A stretch of 64,000 nucleotides of DNA from Gallionella sp. (GTDB lineage: Bacteria; Pseudomonadota; Gammaproteobacteria; Burkholderiales; Gallionellaceae). Numbering within the stretch: the stretch's first letter is position 1; the number at the start of each line of letters is the position of its first letter. The notes beneath the pieces are model-generated. The model did no database searches. It worked only from the letters and a program-made list of their open reading frames with translations, and was not told the DNA's origin. Both the position numbers and the translations under genes were made by a program. The stretch lies in contig PLWV01000013.1 of the NCBI GenBank assembly GCA_003153155.1, positions 277,852-341,851 of the forward strand. The letters run 5' to 3'. Positions 29,460 through 39,264 of this stretch are shown in pieces.

Positions 29460-30080
29460 TCACGAACACCCCTGTGGATTGCTTGCCAGTGAAACTGCGG
29501 GATCGCACATCCGTATTTGTCCGCCGGTTCTGATGACGATGACCATGCGTCGTGCAGTTGCGGACTGGGCGTTGGTGACACCAATCAAGGTAATGTCGAC
29601 ACCAGCGTTCGCTAAAGGAACGCGGCCCAGCCCATCGAAAGTGACTCCCGCCGGAAGCCCGGCAGCGACGCCCGGATCATTAAAATAGCTGGCGGGTATC
29701 GGTGATGATGGAAACGGGGCCACACTGATCCCGACTCGTGCATTGGTGCCGCCTTCATTCCCGACGCGGCTCTGGATTCCCATCGGACACTCGTAGCCGT
29801 CAGGCTGCATCGTCACTACATTCACGCAATCTACCCTCCAGGCCACCATTCCACTGGCATCCGTCAGATTAAAACGCACATCGGTATTGCGGCGCACGGC
29901 CTCAGTGCGCGCGATCTGCAAACCGTTCAGAATGGACTCGGCAGCGGTGCGGGTTTGCGTGTTCTGTATCCACGACTTGAAAGATGGGATACCCAACATC
30001 AGTAAAACCGAGCCTATGGCTATCGCTATCATCAGCTCCAGCAGCGACACGCCATACTGATTGTGCGCAGCTTTTAACAT
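29460..30080 (-). CDS. fimT: FimT/GspH-type minor pilin
   Basis: The 206-residue product has a leader of ten residues ending QYG, cleavage before [17 protein letters not shown] (Glu at +5), and the GspH/FimT domain with [18 protein letters not shown]. FimT-type pilins take part in pilus priming and, in some species, DNA binding during transformation. The start at 30080 gives a normal leader and a 7-base overlap with pilE; the ATG at 30107 would overlap by 34 bases. Confidence 0.88.
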   Translation of the reverse strand: MLKAAHNQYGVSLLELMIAIAIGSVLLMLGIPSFKSWIQNTQTRTAAESILNGLQIARTEAVRRNTDVRFNLTDASGMVAWRVDCVNVVTMQPDGYECPMGIQSRVGNEGGTNARVGISVAPFPSSPIPASYFNDPGVAAGLPAGVTFDGLGRVPLANAGVDITLIGVTNAQSATARRMVIVIRTGGQIRMCDPAVSLASNPQGCS

Positions 30081-30541
30081 ATCCCGCCTTTTTTGGTGAT
30101 CCAGCACGTAGTGCTCCCTGTCCAGCCGGCTGGTACACCAGTGGTCTGCTTGTTATTGCGCTGATCTATGTTGTAGACAAACCCGGCCGTGGGCGTCGAT
30201 GCAATCCCGGTTGCAATAACCATAAATGACTGGTCTTGCCCGTCAGTCCCATATGCCGGAACAAGACCGGCTCGCCAGCCGCATGAATAGGTGAAATACT
30301 TGACGCTAGGCGCAATAGGTGCCGGCACTCCGCAAGCAATGGCCGTAGAACCATAATTCCGGTTATCTTGGTAATATTGTTCCAGCTGGACCCGCATACT
30401 GGCCAATTGAGTCATGGCTTCGGTTAGTTTGCTGCGCAATACGTAATCGGTATAGGCAGGCAACGCAACGGTGGCCAGGATGCCAACAATTGCAACCACA
30501 ATCAGCAACTCGATTAGAGTGAAGCCTTTTTGCTTTTTCAT
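30074..30541 (-). CDS. pilE: Type IV pilin-like protein PilE
   Basis: The 155-residue prepilin has the classic signal MKKQKG before [20 protein letters not shown], with the conserved Glu at +5. The C-terminal region carries cysteine pairs (AIACG...YSCGW and TTCW...GIC) that could close the D-region loop. GGAG precedes the start at the right distance. It resembles the PilE minor pilins of Pseudomonas-type operons more than a major pilin, but here it is the first gene of the series, whereas PilE is usually last. It may be a minor or a major subunit; the sequence does not decide. Confidence 0.85.
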   Translation of the reverse strand: MKKQKGFTLIELLIVVAIVGILATVALPAYTDYVLRSKLTEAMTQLASMRVQLEQYYQDNRNYGSTAIACGVPAPIAPSVKYFTYSCGWRAGLVPAYGTDGQDQSFMVIATGIASTPTAGFVYNIDQRNNKQTTGVPAGWTGSTTCWITKKGGIC

Positions 30542-30613
30542 TGCGATCTCCTTTGGGTGAGCATAATAAAGTGGGCATTTTAGTTTTTCTACCGCTAACC
30601 GACTAGAGGGAAG

Positions 30614-30739
30614 TTATTGCTGATGAACGGCACGGCGATTAGGACGGACGTATGTACCATCATGGCCAATTGCGTTAAAAACGACAATAATTTTGCCGGA
30701 TGTAGGAGTGGCTTTTAATGCGTTGGAATAATTAGGCAG
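30614..30739 (-). pseudogene. C-terminal gene remnant upstream of pilE, possibly pilin-like
   Basis: Minus-strand frame 30739 to 30614 encodes 41 codons ending in a proper stop, including the hydrophobic strand GKIIVVFNAIGHDGTY and the tail NRRAVHQQ. A stop codon (30740-30742) closes the frame upstream, and there is no start codon or ribosome binding site. It reads like the C-terminus of an exported beta-rich protein, perhaps a pilin, adjacent to the repeat cluster. The assignment rests on reading alone. Confidence 0.35.
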
Positions 30740-30774
30740 CTACACGCTTTTATCCCATCTCCACCCTGATAAAA

Positions 30775-30972
30775 CTACTAGCCATTCGACTGATGAAACC
30801 CCTAGCCATTCCACCAGGTTGTCAAAAAACGACAACCAAGTGGCTGGTTATAGGCTATCAGCCGAAGAACTTTTGGCCGGGCACCCGAAAGGCTTTGCAT
30901 AGCCATTCGGCTAAGTCACCAAAATACGGTGGCATAAGCCGCTGGTTAACGATAGCCAAGTCGCTGGTTATA
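30775..30972 (-). repeat. Cluster of TAACCAG modules in inverted orientation (locus c)
   Basis: One full module (about 30792-30852), a second with a different stem (30901-30949, pairing CGGCT with AGCCG) and a partial third (30950-30971) lie head to tail on the minus strand. They flank an inverted copy of the GGGTGCCCGG repeat (30863-30887). In the second module both sides of the stem differ from the first while pairing is kept. Confidence 0.78.
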
Positions 30973-31032
30973 AACCTCTTCATGGGGGATTGTTGGAGTT
31001 TATAATGAAAATTGAAAGCGGCTAACCAAAAC

Positions 31033-31058
31033 AAAAAGCGACCCGAAGGTCGCTTTTT
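31033..31058 (-). terminator. Intrinsic terminator of the tkt-gap-pgk-pyk-fba genes
   Basis: AAAAAGCGACC (31033-31043) pairs perfectly with GGTCGCTTTTT (31048-31058) around the tetraloop CGAA. On the minus strand it is followed by TTTTTGTTTTGG. It starts 22 bases beyond the fba stop. Confidence 0.9.
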
Positions 31059-31080
31059 ATTTGCCGCCGGATGATCCGAC

Positions 31081-32145
31081 TTATTTAACGACCGCTTTCA
31101 ATTCACCCTTGGCATAGCGGCCTGCCATCGCGTCCAGCGAGATCGGTTTGATCTTGCCCGCTTGACCGGCAGCACCGAAGGCTTCGTAGCGCGCCTTGCA
31201 GATTTCCTTCATGGCCTTGGTGGACACCGCCAGGAATTTGCGCGGATCGAAGTCCTTGGGGTTTTGTGCCAGGTAACGACGCACCGCACCGCTCGATGCC
31301 ATGCGCAGATCGGTATCGATGTTGATCTTGCGCACGCCGTGCTTGATGCCTTCGACGATTTCTGACACCGGCACGCCATAGGTCTGACCCATGTCGCCGC
31401 CGAATTCGTTGATGATCTTCAGCCATTCCTGCGGCACCGAAGATGAACCGTGCATCACCAGATGGGTGTTGGGTATGCGCGCATGGATCTCCTTGATGCG
31501 GCCGATCGCCAGAGTTTCACCGGTGGGTGGCTTGGTGAACTTGTACGCGCCGTGCGAGGTGCCGATGGCGATGGCCAATGCATCCACACCGGTTTGACGC
31601 ACGAACTGGGCGGCTTCTTCAGGGTCGGTCAGCAGTTGGTCGTGGCTCAGCACGCCTTCCGCGCCGTGACCGTCTTCCTGTTCACCCATCCCGCTTTCCA
31701 GCGAGCCCAGGCAACCCAGTTCGCCTTCCACCGAAACGCCCACCGCGTGTGACATTTCCACCACGCGGCGTGTGACATCAACGTTGTATTCGAACGAGGA
31801 GGGAGTCTTGGCATCTTCCTTGAGCGAGCCGTCCATCATCACACTGGAAAAACCGCTGCGGATGGCGTTAATACACACCGCCGGGGATGCACCGTGATCC
31901 TGGTGCATGACAACCGGGATATGCGGATAAGTTTCCACCGCCGCCTCGATCAGGTGACGCAAAAACGCTTCACCAGCATACTTGCGCGCGCCGGCGGAGC
32001 CTTGCATGATCACCGGACTGTTGGTTTCATCCGCCGCTTCCATGATTGCTTTGACTTGTTCGAGATTGTTCACGTTGAATGCGGGCAAGCCGTAGCCGTT
32101 TTCCGCAGCATGATCGAGTAGTTGACGCAAAGATACGAGAGCCAT
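31081..32145 (-). CDS. fba: Fructose-bisphosphate aldolase class II (Calvin-cycle subtype)
   Basis: The 354-residue zinc aldolase condenses dihydroxyacetone phosphate with glyceraldehyde 3-phosphate or erythrose 4-phosphate. Zinc ligands and active-site residues are visible in [27 protein letters not shown] and [11 protein letters not shown], and [15 protein letters not shown] binds substrate. The layout fits the CbbA-type subgroup. The start at 32145 has a strong GGAGG; the open frame beyond it has no coding character. It is the last gene of the carbon-metabolism block and is followed by a strong terminator. Confidence 0.95.
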   Translation of the reverse strand: MALVSLRQLLDHAAENGYGLPAFNVNNLEQVKAIMEAADETNSPVIMQGSAGARKYAGEAFLRHLIEAAVETYPHIPVVMHQDHGASPAVCINAIRSGFSSVMMDGSLKEDAKTPSSFEYNVDVTRRVVEMSHAVGVSVEGELGCLGSLESGMGEQEDGHGAEGVLSHDQLLTDPEEAAQFVRQTGVDALAIAIGTSHGAYKFTKPPTGETLAIGRIKEIHARIPNTHLVMHGSSSVPQEWLKIINEFGGDMGQTYGVPVSEIVEGIKHGVRKINIDTDLRMASSGAVRRYLAQNPKDFDPRKFLAVSTKAMKEICKARYEAFGAAGQAGKIKPISLDAMAGRYAKGELKAVVK

Positions 32146-32298
32146 TTTTTCCTCCTGATTAAAAATATTCAATGAAAAGTTGGAAGTTGTAAGACGTAAG
32201 CAAAACTGCTGGTTTGCTTTACAACTTATGACGTACAACTAACAACTTACTTTATGCTTTTCAACTTCCAACTTACGTCTTCTAACCGTTGTAGTTCA
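32146..32298. repeat. Imperfect inverted repeat between pyk and fba
   Basis: AGTTGGAAGTTGTAAGACGT (from about 32178) is mirrored by a closely matching inverse copy around 32262-32281 (CAACTTCCAACTTACGTCTT). The arms flank a region rich in AACTT and AAGTT steps. It forms a long weak hairpin. A similar but unrelated hairpin separates pgk from gap. Both could tune mRNA processing within the block. Confidence 0.5.
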
Positions 32299-33744
32299 CT
32301 AGTGCTTGTGATGATCGCCGACTTTGACGATTTTCATGGTATTGGTGTGTCCGGATTGACCGATCGCCTCACCGATGGTCATCACCATCAAGTCGCCTTT
32401 TTCAACCAGCTTCAATCCCACCAACTCATCCTCTGCATCGCGCAACGCCTGGTCGTGATCTTTTGAACTGCTTTTAAAAGCGATCGGATGCACGCCGCTG
32501 AACAATGTCACTTTGCTCAAGGTTTCGCTCAACGGCGTCATCGCAAAGATAGGCACACCGGCATTCATGCGCGACATCCACAGCGGGGTCGAGCCGGATT
32601 GTGTCAATGCGACAATCGCTTTTACTTTGAGATGCAAAGCGGCAAACAATGCGGACATGGCGATAGATTGATCGATGCGGGAAAATTTTTGCGAGGCTGT
32701 GCGGTGATCGACCATGTGGTTCTCGTCATCGCCTTCGGCTTCGGCCTTGAGGCAGATCCGCGCCATCGCTTCGATGGTTTCCACCGGAAAGTCACCCACT
32801 GCGGTTTCCGCCGACAACATCACCGCATCGGTGCCATCCAACACGGCATTCGCCACATCGGATACTTCCGCGCGGGTCGGGATCGGGCTGGTGATCATCG
32901 ATTCCATCATTTGCGTGGCGGTGATCACCAGGCGGTTTTTTTCACGCGCCATTTTGATCATGCGTTTCTGCAAGCCGGGCACTGCTGCATCGCCGACTTC
33001 CACGCTCAAGTCGCCGCGCGCCACCATGATGGCATCCGATGCATCAATGATATCGCTCAACGCGGTAATCGCTTCGGCGCGCTCAATCTTGGCCATCAAC
33101 ATACTCTTGCCGCCCGCTGCGTGCATCAAGTCGCGCGCCAAGCGCATGTCATCGCCGGTGCGCGGGAAGGATACCGCCAGATAGTCCGCCTTGATCAGTG
33201 CAGCGGTCCTGATGTCCTCCTTGTCCTTTTCTGTCAAGGCGGGCGCGGTCAGTCCACCACCCTTGCGGTTTATACCTTTGTTGTTGGATAACACTCCGCC
33301 GCGCACCACTTTGCAAATGACTTGCGCGCCTTTGACTTCGGTGACATTAAATTCCAACATGCCGTCGTTAAGCAATAATACCGTACCCGCGCTGACATCG
33401 TTGGGCAGCTCTTTGTAATCGAGACCCACGCGCTGTTGATTGCCCAACCCATCCAGTGCGGCATCCAGGATGAAAGTATCACCGTTATTCAGGATGATCT
33501 TGTCATTCTCGAATTTTCGCACGCGAATTTTCGGGCCTTGCAGGTCGGCCAATATGCCCACCGTGCGGCCGCAGGCTTTAGCCACGGCGCGCACGGTTTC
33601 GGCACGTTTCATATGGTCTTGAGCGGAGCCGTGCGAGAAATTCATCCGGACCAGATCCACTCCGGCACGTATCATTTGTTCCAGCACTTTTTGATCGTTG
33701 GAAGCAGGTCCCAACGTGGCGACAATTTTGGTTCTACGCAGCAT
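32299..33744 (-). CDS. pyk: Pyruvate kinase
   Basis: The 481-residue enzyme converts phosphoenolpyruvate and ADP to pyruvate and ATP. It starts RRTKIVATLGPAS, has the substrate Arg in RMNFSHGS, the catalytic Lys/Glu region MAKIERAEA, the metal-binding MVARGDLSVEVG and TATQMMESMI. The C-terminal allosteric domain is present, ending with a short His-containing tail. It lies between pgk and fba on the same strand, 13 bases after pgk, in the order seen in many autotrophic betaproteobacteria. Confidence 0.96.
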   Translation of the reverse strand: MLRRTKIVATLGPASNDQKVLEQMIRAGVDLVRMNFSHGSAQDHMKRAETVRAVAKACGRTVGILADLQGPKIRVRKFENDKIILNNGDTFILDAALDGLGNQQRVGLDYKELPNDVSAGTVLLLNDGMLEFNVTEVKGAQVICKVVRGGVLSNNKGINRKGGGLTAPALTEKDKEDIRTAALIKADYLAVSFPRTGDDMRLARDLMHAAGGKSMLMAKIERAEAITALSDIIDASDAIMVARGDLSVEVGDAAVPGLQKRMIKMAREKNRLVITATQMMESMITSPIPTRAEVSDVANAVLDGTDAVMLSAETAVGDFPVETIEAMARICLKAEAEGDDENHMVDHRTASQKFSRIDQSIAMSALFAALHLKVKAIVALTQSGSTPLWMSRMNAGVPIFAMTPLSETLSKVTLFSGVHPIAFKSSSKDHDQALRDAEDELVGLKLVEKGDLMVMTIGEAIGQSGHTNTMKIVKVGDHHKH

Positions 33745-33757
33745 GTTTTCCTATATT

Positions 33758-34954
33758 TTATTTACTGGCGCGTTGTTCAAGAATTTCTACTGCCGGCAAT
33801 TTTTTGCCTTCGAGAAACTCCAGAAACGCTCCGCCAGCAGTGGAGATGTAAGATACTTTGTCGAAAATATCGTACTTCTGGATTGCGGCTATGGTGTCGC
33901 CACCCCCCGCCAGAGTGAAAGCCTTGGTTTCAGCAATCGCCATCGCGATCTTTTTGGTACCTTCGCCGAACTGGTCGAACTCGAATACGCCGACCGGGCC
34001 ATTCCACACCACAGTGCCGGCCTTCATGATGATGTCGACTATCACTTGTGTCGACTGGGGACCAATATCGAAAATCATTTCATCATCGGCTACGTCATGC
34101 GCCGATTTCAGCACCGCCGGGGTGTTTTCGTTGCCGGGCAGGAAGGGAGCTTCCTTGCCAACCACGACGTCAGTCGCGATCGGAATGCTCGCACCACGCG
34201 CGGACATTTTCTCCAATAATGCCTGAGCGGTAGGAACCAGATCGTTTTCGCACAGCGACTTGCCGACCGGATGGCCGGTCGCCTTGAGAAAGGTGTTGGC
34301 GATACCGCCGCCGACCACCAGTTGATCGACTTTTTCCGACAGACTTTCCAGCACGGTCAGCTTGGTGGAAACCTTGGAACCGCCCACGATAGCCACCATC
34401 GGACGGGCCGGGCTGAGCAAGGCTTTGGTCAATGCTTCCAGTTCCTGGGTCAGCAAGATACCTGCGGCGGCTACCGGTGCGTATTTCGCCACACCATGAG
34501 TCGATGCTTCAGCCCGGTGTGCCGTGCCAAACGCGTCCATCACGAACACGTCGCACAGTGCGGCGTATTTTCTCGCGGTTTCTTCCAGGCTCTTTTTCTC
34601 GCCTTTGTTGAAACGGCAATTTTCCAGCAGCACCAATTCACCTTCGGCAACATTGAACCCGCCATTCACCCAATCCTTGATCAGGCGCACTGGCTTACCC
34701 AGCTTGTTGGCGATGACGTCAGCCACCGGCTTGAGCGAGTTTTCTTCGGAGTAAACGCCTTCTTCGGGACGGCCCAGGTGGGAAGTCACCATCACGCGTG
34801 CACCGGCTTTCAGCGCAAAATTGATAGTCGCCATCGAGGCCGTGATTCGCGCATCGGAGGTCACCTTGCCATCTTTGACAGGGACATTAAGATCCGAGCG
34901 AATCAATACGCGCTTACCCTTGAGATTCAAATCGATCATTTTGATAACGGACAT
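33758..34954 (-). CDS. pgk: Phosphoglycerate kinase
   Basis: The 398-residue enzyme transfers phosphate between 1,3-bisphosphoglycerate and ATP, running in the ATP-consuming direction in the Calvin cycle. It shows [14 protein letters not shown], the Arg-rich [33 protein letters not shown] and GGGDTIAAI near the end. The start at 34954 has GGAG at the right distance; the longer open frame runs into the intergenic repeat. It is 13 bases from pyk and about 156 bases after gap. Confidence 0.96.
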   Translation of the reverse strand: MSVIKMIDLNLKGKRVLIRSDLNVPVKDGKVTSDARITASMATINFALKAGARVMVTSHLGRPEEGVYSEENSLKPVADVIANKLGKPVRLIKDWVNGGFNVAEGELVLLENCRFNKGEKKSLEETARKYAALCDVFVMDAFGTAHRAEASTHGVAKYAPVAAAGILLTQELEALTKALLSPARPMVAIVGGSKVSTKLTVLESLSEKVDQLVVGGGIANTFLKATGHPVGKSLCENDLVPTAQALLEKMSARGASIPIATDVVVGKEAPFLPGNENTPAVLKSAHDVADDEMIFDIGPQSTQVIVDIIMKAGTVVWNGPVGVFEFDQFGEGTKKIAMAIAETKAFTLAGGGDTIAAIQKYDIFDKVSYISTAGGAFLEFLEGKKLPAVEILEQRASK

Positions 34955-35022
34955 AATTTCTCTCCTGAAAAGTAAAATGTAAGAGATGGGCGAACCCATA
35001 CCTTGCAACTCACATTGGGTGG

Positions 35023-35102
35023 AGCTGGTAGCCTGTAGCGAGTAGCCTAAAATGTGCGCTTCGCGCGGCATCTAAAGCTACCAGCCTCAAGCCACTGGCT
35101 AC
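35023..35102. repeat. Hairpin-forming repeat between gap and pgk
   Basis: GCTGGTAGC (35024-35032) pairs with GCTACCAGC (35077-35085), and GTAGCC/GGCTAC steps continue the inverted pattern around a small GCGCTTCGCGC hairpin. It occupies the 156-base gap inside an otherwise compact gene block, so it may act in mRNA processing or stability. Confidence 0.5.
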
Positions 35103-35110
35103 AAGCTGTA

Positions 35111-36127
<1,017 letters not shown>

Positions 36128-36141
36128 TTATGTAAAAATAT

Positions 36142-38157
36142 TTACAGCACGCCCTTGACGGCCTTCACCACATTGTCTGCGGTAAAACCAAAGTGCTTGA
36201 ATAATTCAGGCGCCGGTGCAGATTCGCCAAAAGTATCCATGCCGACGATAGCGCCATCCAGCCCCACATACTTATACCAGCCACCGGTCACGCCCGCTTC
36301 GACCGCGACGCGCTTCACGCCCTTGGGCAACACGGCGTCCTTGTAGGCTTGGCTCTGCTTGTCGAACACATTGGTGGACGGCATCGATACTACACGCACG
36401 CTGATGCCATCGGCAGCCAACGCTTTTTGCGCTTCCATCGCCAGGCTCACTTCGGAACCGGTGGCGATAATCACCGCTTTTGGTTTACCACCGGTAGCTT
36501 CGGACAACACATACGCACCCTTGCGGATATTGGCGATTTGCGTCGCATCGCGTTTTTGGAATGCCAAATTCTGACGAGTGAAAATCAAACTGCTTGGGCC
36601 ATCCTTGCGCTCCACTGCCGCCACCCAGGACACTGCGGATTCGACCGTGTCGCACGGACGCCATACTTCCATATTGGGTATGTAACGCAACGTCGCGGTT
36701 TGCTCGACTGCCTGATGCGTCGGGCCGTCTTCACCCAGACCGATGGAGTCATGCGTGTACACAAACAACACGCGCAATTTCATCAGTGCCGCCATGCGCA
36801 GCGCATTACGCGCATATTCGGAGAACATCAGAAAGGTGCCGCCGAATGGTAACAACCCGCCGTGCAAAGCCATACCGTTCATGATGGCGGACATGCCGAA
36901 TTCGCGCACGCCGTAGCTGATATAGTTGCCGGTGCTCTTGCCGCGAATGTGCTTGCAACCCGTCCAGTTGGTCAGATTGGAACCGGTCAGGTCAGCCGAA
37001 CCGCCGAGGAATTCGGGCAATGCCGGAACCAAGGCGTTAATGGCATTTTGTGAGGCCTTGCGGGTAGCAATAGTCTCGGCTTTTTCGTTGGTTTTGGCGA
37101 TCGCATCGGCAGCATGTGATGCCCAGTTAGCCGGCAATTCGCCCTTGATACGGCGTTCGAATTCGGCGGCCTCTTTTGGGAACGCAGCGCGATATTCGGC
37201 AAACTTGTTGTTCCACAATTTTTCCAGGCCGGCACCCTTGGGACGCGCATCCCATGCTTCATACACATGCTTGGGAATTTCGAACGGCGGGTATTTCCAG
37301 CCGATGAATTCGCGTGTCGCGGCCACTTCGGCATCGCCCAGCGCGGCGCCGTGTACGTCATGGCTGTCGGCCTTGTTAGGCGAACCCATGCCGATGATGG
37401 TCTTGCAGCAAATCAGGGTGGGCTTGTCGGTCACCGCCTTGCCGGCATTGATCGCGGCATTCACCGCTTCGGGATCGTGTCCGTTCACATTGGCAACCAC
37501 GTGCCAGCCGTAAGCTTCAAAACGCTTGGCGGTGTCGTCGGTGAACCAGCCATCCACATGACCATCGATCGAGATGTTGTTGTCATCCCAGAATGCCATC
37601 AGTTTGCCCAGACCCCACGTGCCGGCCAGCGCACAGGATTCATGGGAAATACCTTCCATCATGCAGCCGTCGCCCATGAATACATAGGTACGGTGATTGA
37701 CGATTTCGTGACCGGGCTTGTTGAATTCCGCAGCCAACAATTTTTCCGCCATCGCCATGCCCACCGCATTGGTGATGCCTTGACCAAGCGGCCCGCCGGT
37801 GGTTTCCACGCCAGGGGTGTAACCATATTCAGGATGGCCGGGAGTCTTGGAATGCAATTGACGGAAACGCTTCAGCTCTTCGATAGGCAGGTCGTAACCG
37901 GACAAATGCAGCAGCGCGTAAACCAGCATCGAGCCGTGGCCATTTGACAGCACGAAGCGGTCACGGTCAGGCCACTTGGGATTGACCGGGTTATGGCGCA
38001 GATGATGGTTCCACAATACGTCGGCGATTTCCGCCATACCCATCGGTGCACCAGGGTGACCGGAGTTCGCCTTTTGCACGGCATCCACTGCCAGCATACG
38101 GATTGCTCCGGTTGTGTCGTTGAATTTGGGCGGGGTGAAGCTTCGCGTTGCAGCCAT
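36142..38157 (-). CDS. tkt: Transketolase
   Basis: The 671-residue thiamine diphosphate enzyme moves two-carbon units between sugar phosphates in the pentose phosphate pathway and the Calvin cycle. It has the N-terminal [16 protein letters not shown], the cofactor-binding [12 protein letters not shown] with the downstream Asn ([10 protein letters not shown]), the pyrimidine domain signature [17 protein letters not shown] and a C-terminal domain. It is the first gene of the tkt-gap-pgk-pyk-fba block, which in autotrophs is often linked to cbb regulation. No RuBisCO or phosphoribulokinase gene is in this window. Confidence 0.96.
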   Translation of the reverse strand: MAATRSFTPPKFNDTTGAIRMLAVDAVQKANSGHPGAPMGMAEIADVLWNHHLRHNPVNPKWPDRDRFVLSNGHGSMLVYALLHLSGYDLPIEELKRFRQLHSKTPGHPEYGYTPGVETTGGPLGQGITNAVGMAMAEKLLAAEFNKPGHEIVNHRTYVFMGDGCMMEGISHESCALAGTWGLGKLMAFWDDNNISIDGHVDGWFTDDTAKRFEAYGWHVVANVNGHDPEAVNAAINAGKAVTDKPTLICCKTIIGMGSPNKADSHDVHGAALGDAEVAATREFIGWKYPPFEIPKHVYEAWDARPKGAGLEKLWNNKFAEYRAAFPKEAAEFERRIKGELPANWASHAADAIAKTNEKAETIATRKASQNAINALVPALPEFLGGSADLTGSNLTNWTGCKHIRGKSTGNYISYGVREFGMSAIMNGMALHGGLLPFGGTFLMFSEYARNALRMAALMKLRVLFVYTHDSIGLGEDGPTHQAVEQTATLRYIPNMEVWRPCDTVESAVSWVAAVERKDGPSSLIFTRQNLAFQKRDATQIANIRKGAYVLSEATGGKPKAVIIATGSEVSLAMEAQKALAADGISVRVVSMPSTNVFDKQSQAYKDAVLPKGVKRVAVEAGVTGGWYKYVGLDGAIVGMDTFGESAPAPELFKHFGFTADNVVKAVKGVL

Positions 38158-38163
38158 TTCATA

Positions 38164-38238
38164 TTACCTCTTAAAACATCCCTGCGGGATTGGTTATGTG
38201 AAGTACACTCTTATAAAAATGAATTTATAGGGGTGCCC
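38164..38238. repeat. Possible decayed MITE ends upstream of tkt
   Basis: GAATTTATAGGGGTGCCC (38221-38238) matches 16 of 18 bases of the right terminus of the element between ntrX and ntrY (39246-39263). ACCTCTTAAAA at 38166-38176 resembles the opposite terminus. The CCTCT gives AGAGG at ribosome-binding distance before the tkt ATG. It may be a short internally deleted element or two chance matches; the right end is the more convincing. Confidence 0.4.
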
Positions 38239-38318
38239 TATACTGGTTTGGGCCGGTAATTATGCCGTACCTCCCCGATTAGGGCAACCGCCACTATACT
38301 GCTGGACGATATGGTTTT

Positions 38319-38969
38319 CTACTGGGATTCGTCCACGCCGCCCTTTTTGGCGAATTTAATGCCTAGTTGCTTGAGCTTGCGATAAAGATGGGTGCGCTCC
38401 AGTCCGACCTTATCGGCTACCCGCGAGACATTCCCGACTTCTTTTCGCAAATGGTAGTCAAAGTAAAGCGCGTCAAAATGGTCGCGCGCTTCGCGCAATG
38501 GCAAATCCAGCGGCAGAGAAATTTGCAGCACCTGTCCATCGATGCTCAGGGCGATCTTTTGGCCTTGCGCCTCGACAATCTGGGTCTGCGGCTTGGGCGC
38601 ATCATCCCTGATTGCTTTAGCAATGGTGCTTAACAGCTTTTGCAGCGCAATGGGTTTTTCCAGAAAATCCACCGCACCGATGCGTGTCGCTTCGACCGCC
38701 GTTTCTATCGTGCCGTGACCCGACATCATCACGACCGGCATGGTCAGCAATTCCTGCTCGACCCACTCCTTGAGCAAAGTTATACCATCGGTATCCGGCA
38801 TCCAGATATCGAGTAACACCAGATCCGGTTCGCGCTCGTTTCGATAGGCGCGTGCCTGCTCAGCGTTTTTGGCCAGATAAACTTGATATCCTTCATCAAA
38901 CAGGATTTCCGATAACAACTCGCGGATGCCGATTTCATCATCCACCACCAAAATTTGTTTGCTTGTCAT
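38319..38969 (-). CDS. ntrX: NtrX-like response regulator without the AAA+ domain
   Basis: The 216-residue product has a receiver domain (acidic DDE near residue 10, phosphorylatable Asp54 in LLDIWMPD, Thr/Ser and Lys in the usual places) and, after a linker of about 60 residues, a Fis-type helix-turn-helix (GNVSRVADKVGLERTHLYRKLKQLGI) that closely matches the C-terminus of NtrX. The central sigma-54 AAA+ domain of full-length NtrX is missing, and there is no GAFTGA. It should bind DNA but not activate sigma-54 RNA polymerase by ATP hydrolysis. The start at 38969 is chosen by domain fit. Its ribosome binding site (AGAGG) lies in the terminus of the MITE-like element separating it from ntrY. 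Confidence 0.85.
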   Translation of the reverse strand: MTSKQILVVDDEIGIRELLSEILFDEGYQVYLAKNAEQARAYRNEREPDLVLLDIWMPDTDGITLLKEWVEQELLTMPVVMMSGHGTIETAVEATRIGAVDFLEKPIALQKLLSTIAKAIRDDAPKPQTQIVEAQGQKIALSIDGQVLQISLPLDLPLREARDHFDALYFDYHLRKEVGNVSRVADKVGLERTHLYRKLKQLGIKFAKKGGVDESQ

Positions 38970-38972
38970 TGT

Positions 38973-39263
38973 GGGACCTCTAGAAATTTGTTTTGCGGGA
39001 TGAAGCGCAAGGAGTCGCGCATAACCAGCGACTTGCCCGCTTGCGGGCTTAGTCGAATGGCTAGTAGTTCTATCAGTGAACGACGAGGCATATCGGATAG
39101 ATAGACGCACCCGCAAGGAGTAGGCCGCGCGGTTCCCGAAGCTGAAGCTACGACCGCAGCGCACAAGAGTGAGCGAGCACGTGACGCCGCGATTCGCCTG
39201 AAGTGGTTTAAGCAGGCAATCCGCGTAGCGGATGCTCGCAAAAACGAATTTACAGGGGTTCCC
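38973..39263. mobile_element. MITE-like element with TAACCAG module between ntrX and ntrY (locus h)
   Basis: Imperfect termini GGGACCTCTAGAAATTTG (from 38973) and GAATTTACAGGGGTTCCC (39246-39263) form an inverted repeat. The 291-base element fills the gap exactly: it ends 1 base from the ntrY stop codon and 3 bases from the ntrX start codon. A TAACCAG module (39021-39078) lies inside, with a stem of CGACTTGCCCGC facing GCGGGCTTAGTCG. There is no coding frame. Confidence 0.68.
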
Positions 39264-39264
39264 A

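Larger units (their letters stand above)
30542..31080. other. 539-bp intergenic region upstream of pilE
   Basis: This region contains a probable gene fossil (30614-30739), a cluster of TAACCAG modules (30775-30972, including a GGGTGCCCGG copy) and the fba terminator (31033-31058). No complete gene is present. The pilE promoter must lie here, but only a weak -10-like TATTAT about 25 bases before the ribosome binding site was seen. Confidence 0.6.

Noticed and set aside
30542..30600. Sigma-54 promoter for pilE
   Set aside because: No GG-N10-GC pattern with acceptable flanks was found at a suitable distance.
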